From contig JBFGNS010000081.1 of NCBI GenBank assembly GCA_041574955.1, positions 1-20,272 on the forward strand: a stretch of 20,272 nucleotides of DNA. The letters are read 5' to 3'. This stretch comes from CALZJC01 sp041574955 (GTDB lineage Bacteria; Acidobacteriota; Thermoanaerobaculia; Multivoradales; JAHEKO01). Below the pieces are notes generated by a model, which was not told where the DNA came from, did not search any database, and worked only from the letters and a program-made list of their open reading frames with translations. Shown here piece by piece: positions 7,727 through 17,306 of the stretch. Positions within the stretch are counted from its first letter, which is position 1, and every line of letters starts with the position of its first letter. The translations under genes and the position numbers were made by a program.

Positions 7727-8101
7727 TCAGTCGGCGCGCAGCCTCTCCAGCTCCCGCCGCTCCTTCTTGGTCGGCCGGCCGGCACCCCGGCTGCGCTCCG
7801 CCGGGCGGCGCCGCAGCAGCCGCTCGAGCGGGTCGAGCTCCGGCCGCGGCGGGCTGTGGTCTTCGAACAGCCGTGCCGCCTCGGCCTTGGGCAGCGGCTT
7901 GTCGCGCAGCTCGAGCACCACCAGCACCCGGGTCCAGTCGCGCAGCTCGACCTCGATGCGGTCGCCCAGCGCCACCGCCCGGTGGGGCCGGGCGGCGCTG
8001 CCGTTGACCCGCACGCGTCCGAGCTGGCAGTGGCGGGTGGCGCGGCTGCGCGACTTGAAGACGCGCGCCACCTGCAGCCACTTGTCGAGCCGCACCTTCA
8101 T
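7727..8101 (-). CDS. hslR: S4-domain RNA-binding protein, Hsp15-like
   Basis: A 124-aa protein with an S4 domain at about 3-60: MKVRLDKWLQVARVFKSR is the canonical first helix of Hsp15-type proteins, followed by RVRVNG and DRIEVELRD. The C-terminal tail is highly basic and charged, with GRPTKKERRELERL at 108-121, a usual ending of this family. In E. coli, Hsp15 binds 50S subunits carrying stranded nascent chains after abortive translation and helps recycle them. ATG 8101 is chosen because family similarity begins at its first residue; a GAGGAGG lies 12 nt upstream, a rather long spacing. The much longer open frame upstream is antisense to the potassium-channel gene and is not protein-like. 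Confidence 0.88.
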   Translation of the reverse strand: MKVRLDKWLQVARVFKSRSRATRHCQLGRVRVNGSAARPHRAVALGDRIEVELRDWTRVLVVLELRDKPLPKAEAARLFEDHSPPRPELDPLERLLRRRPAERSRGAGRPTKKERRELERLRAD

Positions 8102-8134
8102 CGCCGCCGCCGGCCTCCTCGCCGCATGCCGGTC

Positions 8135-8140
8135 AGCATA
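8135..8140 (-). promoter_or_regulatory. Candidate -10 box (TATGCT) for the Hsp15-like gene
   Basis: On the minus strand GGTATGCTG is identical to the context of the TATGCT box before the small membrane-protein gene at 1821. Here it stands 33 nt before ATG 8101, giving a short leader that contains GAGGAGG. Confidence 0.38.
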
Positions 8141-8248
8141 CCGGAGGGCCGGCGGTGCGGTTTGTGCGGCCCCCGGCGGGATGACAGGATAACGGCGTTC
8201 TCCCGGCGCTCCGCCGCGTCCGCGGGTAGGCGCTGACTCCCGTCGACG

Positions 8249-9880
8249 ATGCTGCGATCCAAGAGACGTCTGCTGCTGCTGGTGGCGGCGCTGCCGGTGC
8301 TGGTGGTGCTGGCGGCGCTCGTCTACATGGTCGGCATGGCGCAGCTCGAGGGCCAGCCGCGCGACTTCTGGCAGGCTGTCTCCTGGTCCGCCGAAACCCT
8401 CTCGACCACCGGTTACGGCTCCGACTCGCGGTGGGACCACCCGCTGATGGTGGTGTTCGTGGTGGTGCTGCAGTTCGCCGGCGTCTTCCTCGTCTTCCTG
8501 GTCTTTCCGATCTACCTGATCCCGTTCCTCGAGGAGCGCTTCGAGGTTCGGTTGCCGAAGGAGGCGCCGCCGCTCGAGGACCACGTCGTGGTCTACGGCT
8601 ACGGCCCGGCGGTCGAGACCCTGCTCGAGGAGCTGGCGCAGGCGCATGTGGCCACCGTGGTGGTGGAGGACGACGCCTCGCAGGCCCGGCGGCTGGTGGG
8701 GGAGGGACTGGTGGTGGTGCACGCCAGCCTGGTGGACGACGCGCTGCGCCGCGCCCGCCTGCGCGAGGCGCGCACGCTGATCGCCAACGGCACCGACGAC
8801 GAGAACGCGGCGGTGATCCTGGCGGCGCGCCAGCTCGGCTTCTCGGGCGAGGTGCTGGCGCTGGTCGAGGACCCGTTCCACCGCAAGCCGATCATGCTGG
8901 CGGGCGCCACCGCCGCCTACACGCCGCGCCACATCCTGGGGGCGGCGCTCGCCGAGCGCGCCTCGCAGCGGGTCAGCCCGACCGTCGCCGGCTTCCAGCA
9001 GCTCGGCCGCAAGCTGCGGGTGAGCGAGGTGCGCATCCCCAAGGGCAGCGACATGGTGGGCAGGACCCTGGCCGAGGTCGGCGTCGGTGAGCGCACCGGC
9101 GTCTCGGTGATCGGCCAGTGGGTGGGCGGCCGGCTGCTGGCGGCGCCGAGCGCCAGCATGCGGATGGAGGCCGGCGGCATCCTCATCCTGGTCGGCAGCA
9201 GCGAGGCCATCGAGCGGTTCGGTGAGGTCTGCCACCGCGCCCTGCCGCTGCGCCGCCGCGGCGCCTTCCTGATCGCCGGCAACGGCGAGGTGGGCTCCAA
9301 GGTCGCCCAGCTGCTGCGCGACGTCGGCGAGGAGGTGCGGGTGCTCGACCGCGAGGGCGGCGTGGGGGTGGACGTGGTGGGCGACGTGCTCGAGCCCAAC
9401 GTCTTCGAGCGCGCCGGCCTGGCCGATGCCCAGGCGGTGATCCTGGCGGTCGACACCGACAGCGCCACACTGTTCGGCACCGTGATCCTGAAGGACCTGG
9501 CGCCCGAGGTGCCGGTGATCGCGCGCGTCAACAGCGCCGAGAACGTCGATCGCATCCACCGCGCCGGCGCGGAGTTCGCGCTCTCGATCAGCCAGGTCTC
9601 GGGCCAGATCCTGGCGCGTCGCCTGCTCGGGCAGGAGTCGGTGTCGGTGGATCCGCAGCTCAAGGTGATGAAGGTGTCGGCCGACGGCCTGGTGGGGTAC
9701 CATCCGGCGGAGCTCGGGATCCGCAGCCGCACCGGCTGCTCGGTGGTGGCGGTGGAGCGCGGTGACGAGGCGCTGCTCGAGTTCGGGGAGGAGTTCCGCT
9801 TCGCCGACGGCGACGCGGTCTACATCTGCGGCAGCACCGCAGCCACCAGCCGGTTCGTTGCCGAGTTCGCCGGCGAATGA
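8249..9880 (+). CDS. Two-TM potassium channel with tandem RCK (TrkA-type) domains
   Basis: A 543-aa protein. TM1 is at 8-29, a pore helix at about 38-50, the selectivity filter TTGYG at 53-57 and TM2 at 66-92. The cytoplasmic part has two RCK units: RCK1-N about 112-230 with GYGPAV (117-122), RCK1-C about 250-325, RCK2-N about 338-460 with canonical GNGEVG (344-349) followed by Asp367 at the end of beta-2 (VLDREG), and RCK2-C about 468-543. Tandem RCKs on one chain are known from GsuK of Geobacter and BK-type channels; four subunits then give an eight-RCK gating ring sensing nucleotides or divalent ions. The second unit looks the better NAD(H) binder and the first lacks the third Gly of GxGxxG. 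ATG 8249 has no clear Shine-Dalgarno sequence. It is convergent with the coiled-coil gene, with a 16-bp gap. Confidence 0.92.
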   Translation: MLRSKRRLLLLVAALPVLVVLAALVYMVGMAQLEGQPRDFWQAVSWSAETLSTTGYGSDSRWDHPLMVVFVVVLQFAGVFLVFLVFPIYLIPFLEERFEVRLPKEAPPLEDHVVVYGYGPAVETLLEELAQAHVATVVVEDDASQARRLVGEGLVVVHASLVDDALRRARLREARTLIANGTDDENAAVILAARQLGFSGEVLALVEDPFHRKPIMLAGATAAYTPRHILGAALAERASQRVSPTVAGFQQLGRKLRVSEVRIPKGSDMVGRTLAEVGVGERTGVSVIGQWVGGRLLAAPSASMRMEAGGILILVGSSEAIERFGEVCHRALPLRRRGAFLIAGNGEVGSKVAQLLRDVGEEVRVLDREGGVGVDVVGDVLEPNVFERAGLADAQAVILAVDTDSATLFGTVILKDLAPEVPVIARVNSAENVDRIHRAGAEFALSISQVSGQILARRLLGQESVSVDPQLKVMKVSADGLVGYHPAELGIRSRTGCSVVAVERGDEALLEFGEEFRFADGDAVYICGSTAATSRFVAEFAGE

Positions 9881-9896
9881 GCGGCGCCGGGCGCTG

Positions 9897-10202
9897 TCAG
9901 CCGCCGCCGCGCAGGCGGGCGATCTCGCGGTCGCGCCGCTCCTCGATGCGCCGCCGGTCGATGGCGTACTCCTCCTCGAGCTGTTGGAGCGAGGCGCGAT
10001 CGGTCAGCCCGCGCCGCTTGTCGCGGTGCAGGATCCCGATCTCGGCGAGCGCCGCCTCGGCCTTGGCGCGGGCGGCCGCGATCTGCTCGCGTACCTCGGG
10101 GTCGAGATCGCCGGGCCGCTCGATGCCCTCGTGGTCGAGCCGCTCGAGGGCCAGCTCGTAGGCGGATTTCATGCCGGGAGAGGAAGCCTTGGAGCCGGAC
10201 AC
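9897..10202 (-). CDS. Small charged coiled-coil protein, unknown function
   Basis: 101 aa from GTG 10202, or 91 aa from ATG 10172. Residues from about 35 to 97 are charged with heptad-like spacing (Glu/Arg/Ala/Leu-rich) and predict a long helix or coiled coil; there is no signal peptide or membrane segment. The stretch MKSAYELALERLDHEG (11-26) resembles the N-terminus of short uncharacterised proteins I recall from Verrucomicrobia, Planctomycetes and Acidobacteria (MKSAYELAMERL), which favours ATG 10172. GTG 10202 is favoured by a TACGCT box 6 nt upstream. With either start it overlaps the divergent metalloenzyme gene's annotated 5' end (by 32 or 2 bp). Function unknown. Confidence 0.7.
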   Translation of the reverse strand: MSGSKASSPGMKSAYELALERLDHEGIERPGDLDPEVREQIAAARAKAEAALAEIGILHRDKRRGLTDRASLQQLEEEYAIDRRRIEERRDREIARLRGGG

Positions 10203-11151
10203 GGCGGCAGCGTATCACCGGCCGCGGCTGCTGGTGGTGTTCGTCGACGGCGTCGGGCTGGCGCCGGCTGGGCCCCACAACCCGCTGGCGAGCGAGCCCA
10301 CGCCGGCGCTGCGGCGGCTGCTCGGCGGGCCGCTGACCCGCGAGCGGGTCGGCCTGGTCGGCGACCGGCTGACGCTGAGCGCGCTCGACGCCACCCTCGG
10401 GGTGGCCGGGTTGCCGCAGAGCGCCACCGGGCAGAGCGCGCTGTTCACCGACGTCAACACCGCCCGGCTGTTGGGCCGGCACGTCAGCGCCTTTCCCGGT
10501 CCCCGTCTGCGCGCCGTGCTGCGCCGCCACGGGCTGCTGGCACGGGCGGCGGCCGGTGGCGGGGGCGTCACCTTCGCCAACGCCTACTCGCACCGCTACC
10601 TGGCGGCGCTCGAGGGCGGCGGCGAGCGCCGCTCGGTGACCACCTGCCTGACGCAGTACGCCGGGCTCGAGTTCCGCGACGAGGTCGATCTGGCCGCCGG
10701 CAGGGCGGTGAGCTGGGACATCGCGCGCGACCACTTCGCCGCCCGCACCGGCGCCGACCTGGAGCCGATCGCGCCGCGCACCGCGGGCCGCCACCTGGCC
10801 GCCATCGCGGGCCGCCACCGGCTGACCCTGTTCGAGACGTTTCTCACCGATCTCGCCGGACACCGGCGGCTGGGGCTGACGGCGGGCGACGCCCTGGCGC
10901 GTGTCGACGGTCTGCTCGGCGGCGTGCTGGCGGCTGCGCCGGCCGACCTCACCCTGCTCGTCACCAGCGACCACGGCAACGTCGAGGACGGCACGGTCCG
11001 CCAGCACACCCGCAACCCCGTACCGCTGCTGGCCGCCGGGCCGCTGGCGCCGGCGTTCGCCGGGCTCGACTCGATCGTCGAGGTGACCCCCGCGGTCTTG
11101 GACTGCCTGGGGAGCGGCGCCGGATCGGTGCCGCGCCGGGCGCCAACTTGA
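10171..11151 (+). CDS. Alkaline-phosphatase-superfamily metalloenzyme (phosphoglycerate-mutase-like)
   Basis: A 326-aa protein from ATG 10171. Metal-site and active-site blocks of the superfamily are present in order: VVFVDGVGLA with Asp26, GLPQSATGQSALFTDVN (80-96) holding the likely Ser/Thr nucleophile, FLTDLAGHRR with Asp227 and His231, TSDHGNVED with Asp267-His268, and QHTRNPVP with His279. It fits the 'metalloenzyme domain' branch related to cofactor-independent phosphoglycerate mutase but is much shorter than iPGM (about 510 aa) because the phosphotransfer insert is absent. It probably hydrolyses or transfers a phosphate or sulfate; the substrate is unknown. No signal peptide is seen. 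TTG 10189, preceded by GGGAGAGG, is an alternative start that would shorten the overlap with the divergent gene. Confidence 0.85.
   Translation: MPGEEALEPDTAAAYHRPRLLVVFVDGVGLAPAGPHNPLASEPTPALRRLLGGPLTRERVGLVGDRLTLSALDATLGVAGLPQSATGQSALFTDVNTARLLGRHVSAFPGPRLRAVLRRHGLLARAAAGGGGVTFANAYSHRYLAALEGGGERRSVTTCLTQYAGLEFRDEVDLAAGRAVSWDIARDHFAARTGADLEPIAPRTAGRHLAAIAGRHRLTLFETFLTDLAGHRRLGLTAGDALARVDGLLGGVLAAAPADLTLLVTSDHGNVEDGTVRQHTRNPVPLLAAGPLAPAFAGLDSIVEVTPAVLDCLGSGAGSVPRRAPT
10209..10214 (-). promoter_or_regulatory. Candidate -10 box (TACGCT) of the coiled-coil gene
   Basis: On the minus strand TACGCT ends 6 nt before GTG 10202, the same geometry as at dinB. It lies inside the first codons of the divergent metalloenzyme gene, so the two transcription units would overlap. 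Confidence 0.35.
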
Positions 11152-11258
11152 CGCCCCCGCGCCGGCCGGCAGGGTCGTTTTCGCGCCGCCGGCTGGGCGT
11201 GGCGGGGGCCGGGGACGCGGCATCGGTCTTGCTTTCCGACCCTTCAGTCCGTTGCTCA

Positions 11259-11273
11259 CGGGGACGGTCCCCG
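11259..11273. promoter_or_regulatory. Inverted repeat abutting the ABC-operon Shine-Dalgarno site
   Basis: CGGGGAC (11259-11265) and GTCCCCG (11267-11273) form a perfect 7-bp inverted repeat with one spacer base, immediately before GGAGGAG (11274-11280) and ATG 11288. It could be an operator or an RNA hairpin that hides or exposes the ribosome site. The remaining gap from 11152 holds GC-rich sequence without a recognisable -10 box. Confidence 0.35.
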
Positions 11274-11287
11274 GGAGGAGCCTGTCC

Positions 11288-12297
<1,010 letters not shown>

Positions 12298-12298
<1 letters not shown>

Positions 12299-13041
12299 TG
12301 AAGGGCCTGGCCGCCATCCTGCAGCGCGAGCTGCGCGCCTACTTCTTCTCGCCGCTCGCCTACATCGTCGCGGCGCTGCTGCTGCTGGTCAACGGTGCCG
12401 TGTTCTGGGTGATCGTGAGCTACCTCAACGATCCGCGGGCCGGCGGCTCGAGCACGCCGCTCGAGCTGTTCTTTGGCCAGACCCTGTTCTTCTGGCTGGT
12501 GCTGCTGTTCGTGGCGCCGGTGCTGACCATGCGGCTGCTCTCCGAGGAGCGGCGCTCGGGCTCGATCGAGGTGCTGATGACGGCGCCGGTCACCGAGGGG
12601 CAGGTGGTGGTCGGCAAGTACCTGGCGGCGCTCGTCTTCTACGTCTTCCTGTGGCTGCCGACGGTGACCTACGCGTTGTTGCTGTCGCGCCACAGCGAGG
12701 TCGACTGGGGGCCGGTGGCTTCCGGCTACCTCGGCATCTTCGGTATCGGCGCGCTGCTGCTCGCCGCCGGCGTCCTGGCGTCGTCGCTCAGCCGCAGCCA
12801 GCTGGTGGCGGCGGTGCTCACCTTCGCCATCGCCGGGCCGCTGTTCGCCATCGGTTTTCTGGAGTTCCTGTTCACCAGCCAGGTGGCGCAGGAAGTCTTC
12901 ACCTACATGAGCCTGCCGCGGCACATGGAGGAGTTCAGCCGCGGCATCGTCGACAGCCGCCGGCTGGTCTACTACGTGTCGGCCTCGGCGCTGTTCCTGT
13001 TCTTCGCCTCGCGCGCGCTCGCCGCCAGGAAGTGGAGGTAG
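12298..13041 (+). CDS. ABC-2 type permease, GldF-like
   Basis: A 247-aa inner-membrane protein with six predicted helices at about 18-42, 59-81, 104-128, 141-162, 167-190 and 223-240. The hallmark cytoplasmic segment MRLLSEERRSGSIEVLMTAP (78-97), between TM2 and TM3, is the coupling region of ABC-2 permeases of the GldF/NosY type. It starts within the stop of the ATPase gene (1-nt overlap) and is followed after 4 bp by the GldG-like gene, whose Shine-Dalgarno sequence lies in its last codons. It forms the transmembrane part of the exporter, presumably as a dimer. Substrate unknown. Confidence 0.92.
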
Positions 13042-13045
13042 GCAG

Positions 13046-14620
13046 ATGGAGCTTGCCGACGGATCGCGCAAACGCCTCGAGCAGACCGGCAGCCTGTGGC
13101 TGGGCGTGGTGCTGGTGGTGCTGCTGGTGGGCATCGTCAACTACTTCGGTTGGAAGTACCACGAGCGGTTCGACTGGACCGCCAGCCGCCTGTACACGCT
13201 GTCGGAGAAGACCGAGTCGGTGCTCGCCGCCCTCGACCGCGACGTCGAGGCGGTGGTGCTGATGGACGCCGGCGATGAGCTGTACGACCCGGTGCGCGAG
13301 CTGCTGGCGCGCTACGAGGCGGCCTCGCGGCGCTTCCGGGTGCGGATGGTCGACCCGCAGAAGAGCCTGATCGAGGCGCAGGGGGTGATCGACGAGTTCG
13401 AGCTCAACCAGCTCAATGTGGTGGTGTTCGACGTCGGCGGCGATCGCCGGGTGGTGGAGGCCGTCGACCTGGCCGACTACGACTACTCCGGGATGCAGAT
13501 GGGCCAGGGCCCGACGATGTCGGCGTTCAAGGGCGAGTCTGCGTTCACCGGCGCGCTGCTCGAGCTGGTCGAGCAGACCAAGCCGCGCATCCTGTTCACC
13601 ACCGGCCACGGCGAGATGCAGCTCGACGACTTCTCGCAGCGCGGTCTGAGCAGCCTGCGCGAGCTGATGGGCAGGGACAACGCCGAGCTCGAGGAGTGGG
13701 CGTCGCTCGGCCAGCCGGCGGTGCCCGAGGGCACCGACCTGCTGGTGATCGCGGGGCCGACCTCGACCTTTGTCGAGCCCGAGATCGCCGTGCTGCGCGG
13801 CTATCTCGACGGTGGCGGCAGGCTTCTGGTGATGCTCGATCCCACCCTGGCGCCCGACGGCGGCCTGGTCGCCACCGGCCTCGAGGGCCTGCTGGCCGAC
13901 TACGGAGCTCGGGTGGGCGACGACATCGTGATCGACCCCGCCAACCCGCTGCCGTTCTTCGGCGCCGAGACGCTGTTCGCCAGCTCGTACGGCGACCATC
14001 TGATCACCCGCTCGCTCCGGCAGCGCCAGCTACCGGTGATCGTGCCGCTGGCCCGCTCGGTGACGCGCGCCGACGGCGTCGACGGGCTGGAGATCACCGA
14101 GCTGGTGCGCACCAGCTCCGAGGGCTGGGGCGAGACCGACCTGGTCAACCTCGACGCCGTGGAGCAGGGCGACGCCGACCTCGCCGGGCCGGTGCCGCTG
14201 GGCGTGGCGGTGGAGCTGGCGGCGGCCGAGCCGGAGGCGGCGGAGGAGCCGGCAGCGGAGGCGGCGGAAGGCGCGCCGGTGGAGGCCGCCGACGGCCCGT
14301 CGACCGAGGACGAGGCGACCGCCGGCGCCGCCCAGCCGGCCGTTCAGCCACGCTCGTTCCGCATGGTCGTTCTGGGCGACTCCGACCTGGCCTCGAACGG
14401 CCAGCTCCAGAACGTCCCCAACGTCACGCTGGTGGCCAACGTGCTCAACTGGCTGGTGGAGCGGGACGCCCTGGTGGGCATTCCGCCGAAGACGCCGGAG
14501 CAGGTGCGGCTCAGCCTGTCCCAGGGAGAGCTGAGCGGCATCACCTGGCTGGTGATGGCGGTGCTGCCGGGGCTGGCCCTGGCGGCTGGCGCGGTGGTCT
14601 ACCGGCGCCGCCGGAGGTAG
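13046..14620 (+). CDS. GldG-like ABC auxiliary protein (ABC_transp_aux)
   Basis: A 524-aa protein anchored at both ends: TM1 at about 17-34 and TM2 at about 498-519, followed by a basic RRRRR end. The large extracytoplasmic part has the features of GldG/IFT52-like auxiliary proteins: FDWTASRLYTLSEKTESVL (42-60), VRMVDPQKS, VVVFDVGGDRRVVEAVDL, the ILFTTGHGE block (182-190) and LLVIAGPTSTFVEPEIAVLRGYLDGGGRLLVMLDP split around 232-266. A low-complexity acidic Ala/Glu/Pro stretch (about 392-434) interrupts the domain before MVVLGDSDLASNGQLQNVPN (440-459). It is translated from ATG 13046 with GGAGG 7 nt upstream. Third gene of the operon; expected to sit on the permease from the periplasmic side. 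Role within the exporter is not established. Confidence 0.9.
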   Translation: MELADGSRKRLEQTGSLWLGVVLVVLLVGIVNYFGWKYHERFDWTASRLYTLSEKTESVLAALDRDVEAVVLMDAGDELYDPVRELLARYEAASRRFRVRMVDPQKSLIEAQGVIDEFELNQLNVVVFDVGGDRRVVEAVDLADYDYSGMQMGQGPTMSAFKGESAFTGALLELVEQTKPRILFTTGHGEMQLDDFSQRGLSSLRELMGRDNAELEEWASLGQPAVPEGTDLLVIAGPTSTFVEPEIAVLRGYLDGGGRLLVMLDPTLAPDGGLVATGLEGLLADYGARVGDDIVIDPANPLPFFGAETLFASSYGDHLITRSLRQRQLPVIVPLARSVTRADGVDGLEITELVRTSSEGWGETDLVNLDAVEQGDADLAGPVPLGVAVELAAAEPEAAEEPAAEAAEGAPVEAADGPSTEDEATAGAAQPAVQPRSFRMVVLGDSDLASNGQLQNVPNVTLVANVLNWLVERDALVGIPPKTPEQVRLSLSQGELSGITWLVMAVLPGLALAAGAVVYRRRRR

Positions 14621-14626
14621 CTCACG

Positions 14627-16012
14627 TTGCGGCCGCGAACCCTGTTGGTGCTGCTGGTGGTGGTGGCCGCGCTGGGCGCGTTCATCTGGTTCTACGAGCG
14701 CGACCTGCCGTCCTCCGACCAACGGGCCGAGCTGGCCAAGCGCGTGGTGCGGCTCGAGGCCGACGAGGTGAGCGAGCTGCTGGTGGTGCGCGGCGACGAG
14801 CGGCTGCGGCTCGAGCGCACGGCGGCGGCCGGCGGGGAAGACGACGCGGAGGCCGAGTGGTGGCTGCGCGAGCCGCTGACCGGCAGGGCCGACGGCTACG
14901 AGGTCGACCGGCTGGTCGAGCAGCTCGCCACGCTCGAGAAGGACCGCACCCTGGACGACTACGACGCCGCCGAGCTCGGGCTCGCCGAGCCGCGGGCCAG
15001 GGTGACGCTGACCACCGGCGGCGGTCCGGTCGAGCTGCTGGTGGGGAGCCGGGTGCCGGCGTCGTCGACGATGATCGTCGGCGTCGCCGGTCGCCAGCAG
15101 GCGTACGTGGTGGCCGACGCGCTGTGGCAGCAGCTCACCAGGCCGGCCGGCGACTGGCGCAACCGCGACCTGGGCCCGTCCGACCGGCAGTCGATCCAGC
15201 GCGCGACCCTCACCGCCGGCGACCGCCGGCTGGTGCTGGGCCGCCGCGGCGAAACGTTCTGGGTCGAGAGCCCCTACAGCGACCGCGCCGACAAGCAGGC
15301 GGTCGACGAGCTGCTCGGCGCCCTCACCGGGCTGCGGGTCGAGCAGTTCGTCGACGATCCGCCGGCGGATCCGGCGGCGCTCGGGCTCGAGCCGCCCGTG
15401 GCGGTCGTCGAAGTGGTGCTGGAGGGGCAGGAGCAGGCGCTGCGGGTGGAGCTGGGCGGCCCGTCAGAGGACGATCCCGAGCTGCGGCTGGCGAGGGTCG
15501 AGGGCCAGATCTTCGAGACCCGCAGCCGGCTCGCCGCCGCCGCCGAGCGGCCGGCCGCCGACTGGCGCGAGCTGTCGTGGAGCGCGCTCGAGGTCTACCA
15601 GATCGACCGGCTGACCGTCACCGAGGCGGCGGGCGAGTCGGTGCTGACGCGCGACGGCGGCGACTGGCTGCGCGACGGCACCGCCATCGACTACGGTCCG
15701 GTGAGCGATTTCCTGTACGCGCTGGCCGGGGTCGAGGCGGAAGCGGTGGGCGGCGCGCCGCCGGCGGGCGAGCCGGTGCTCACCCTCGAGCTGGCCGGCG
15801 CCGGCGAGGACGCTCCGGCCGAGACCCTGCGTCTCCACGCGCCGCTCGCCGACGGGCGGAGCCCGGCGACCGTGGAGGGCCGCGACACCGTCCTGCTGCT
15901 GCCCGCGGGCACCGTCTCGGACCTGCAGGTCAAGCTCGAAGAGCTACGCCAGGCCGAGCCGGACCGCCCGGCGGACGAGGCCGATCTCGAGCCGGCCGGC
16001 GGCGGCGCCTGA
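14627..16012 (+). CDS. DUF4340 membrane-anchored protein
   Basis: A 461-aa protein with an N-terminal membrane anchor at 5-22 and a periplasmic remainder. It shows the DUF4340 repeat pattern: an 'Asp..Tyr..aLGLxxP' element at about 111-123 (DYDAAELGLAEP) and again at about 243-256 (DDPPADPAALGLEP), each followed by beta strands such as RARVTLTTG and VAVVEVVLEG. DUF4340 genes are regularly found behind GldG-like genes, as here, so it is probably another part of the same ABC complex; its function is unknown. The start is TTG 14627 with GGAGG (14613-14617) 9 nt upstream, and the anchor begins directly after. It is the last gene of the operon; an intrinsic terminator begins 18 bp after its stop. 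Confidence 0.88.
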   Translation: MRPRTLLVLLVVVAALGAFIWFYERDLPSSDQRAELAKRVVRLEADEVSELLVVRGDERLRLERTAAAGGEDDAEAEWWLREPLTGRADGYEVDRLVEQLATLEKDRTLDDYDAAELGLAEPRARVTLTTGGGPVELLVGSRVPASSTMIVGVAGRQQAYVVADALWQQLTRPAGDWRNRDLGPSDRQSIQRATLTAGDRRLVLGRRGETFWVESPYSDRADKQAVDELLGALTGLRVEQFVDDPPADPAALGLEPPVAVVEVVLEGQEQALRVELGGPSEDDPELRLARVEGQIFETRSRLAAAAERPAADWRELSWSALEVYQIDRLTVTEAAGESVLTRDGGDWLRDGTAIDYGPVSDFLYALAGVEAEAVGGAPPAGEPVLTLELAGAGEDAPAETLRLHAPLADGRSPATVEGRDTVLLLPAGTVSDLQVKLEELRQAEPDRPADEADLEPAGGGA

Positions 16013-16018
16013 TAGACT
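16013..16018 (+). promoter_or_regulatory. Candidate -10 box (TAGACT) upstream of the sucC leader
   Basis: GATAGACTTGG directly follows the DUF4340 stop codon and resembles the other TAnnnT boxes in the window. It precedes the terminator hairpin, so a transcript from here to sucC would have to pass through that hairpin. No other TAnnnT box is seen between the terminator and sucC. Confidence 0.28.
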
Positions 16019-16030
16019 TGGCGCCTCTGC

Positions 16031-16060
16031 GGCCCGGCGCCCACGGCCGGGCCAGTTTTT
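16031..16060 (+). terminator. Intrinsic terminator of the ABC/DUF4340 operon
   Basis: GGCCCGGC (16031-16038), a 7-nt loop, and GCCGGGCC (16046-16053) make a perfect 8-bp all-GC stem followed by AGTTTTT (16054-16060). It is the only hairpin plus T-run in the window and separates the ABC operon from sucC. A second small hairpin, CGGGC/GCCCG (16082-16086 with 16093-16097), lies further into the sucC leader. Confidence 0.75.
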
Positions 16061-16136
16061 CGAGCTGACCGCTCGCCGGACCGGGCTTTTCGGCCCGCGC
16101 CTGGCAGCTCTCCGGAACAACACGGGAGGTTTCGGG

Positions 16137-17305
<1,169 letters not shown>

Positions 17306-17306
<1 letters not shown>

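Noticed and set aside
7727..9703. 658-codon open frame on the minus strand across the potassium-channel gene
   Set aside because: Only its last 124 codons (Hsp15-like) are protein-like; the rest is antisense to a clear channel gene and exists because of GC-rich third positions.
11152..11287. G-runs at about 11193-11217 as a second quadruplex
   Set aside because: Only three runs of three or more G are present, so the four-run pattern is not met.
13046..14620. Gliding-motility function for the GldA/F/G-like genes
   Set aside because: Only the ABC part is present; the motility-specific Gld/Spr genes are not in the window, and these homologues are widespread in non-gliding bacteria.
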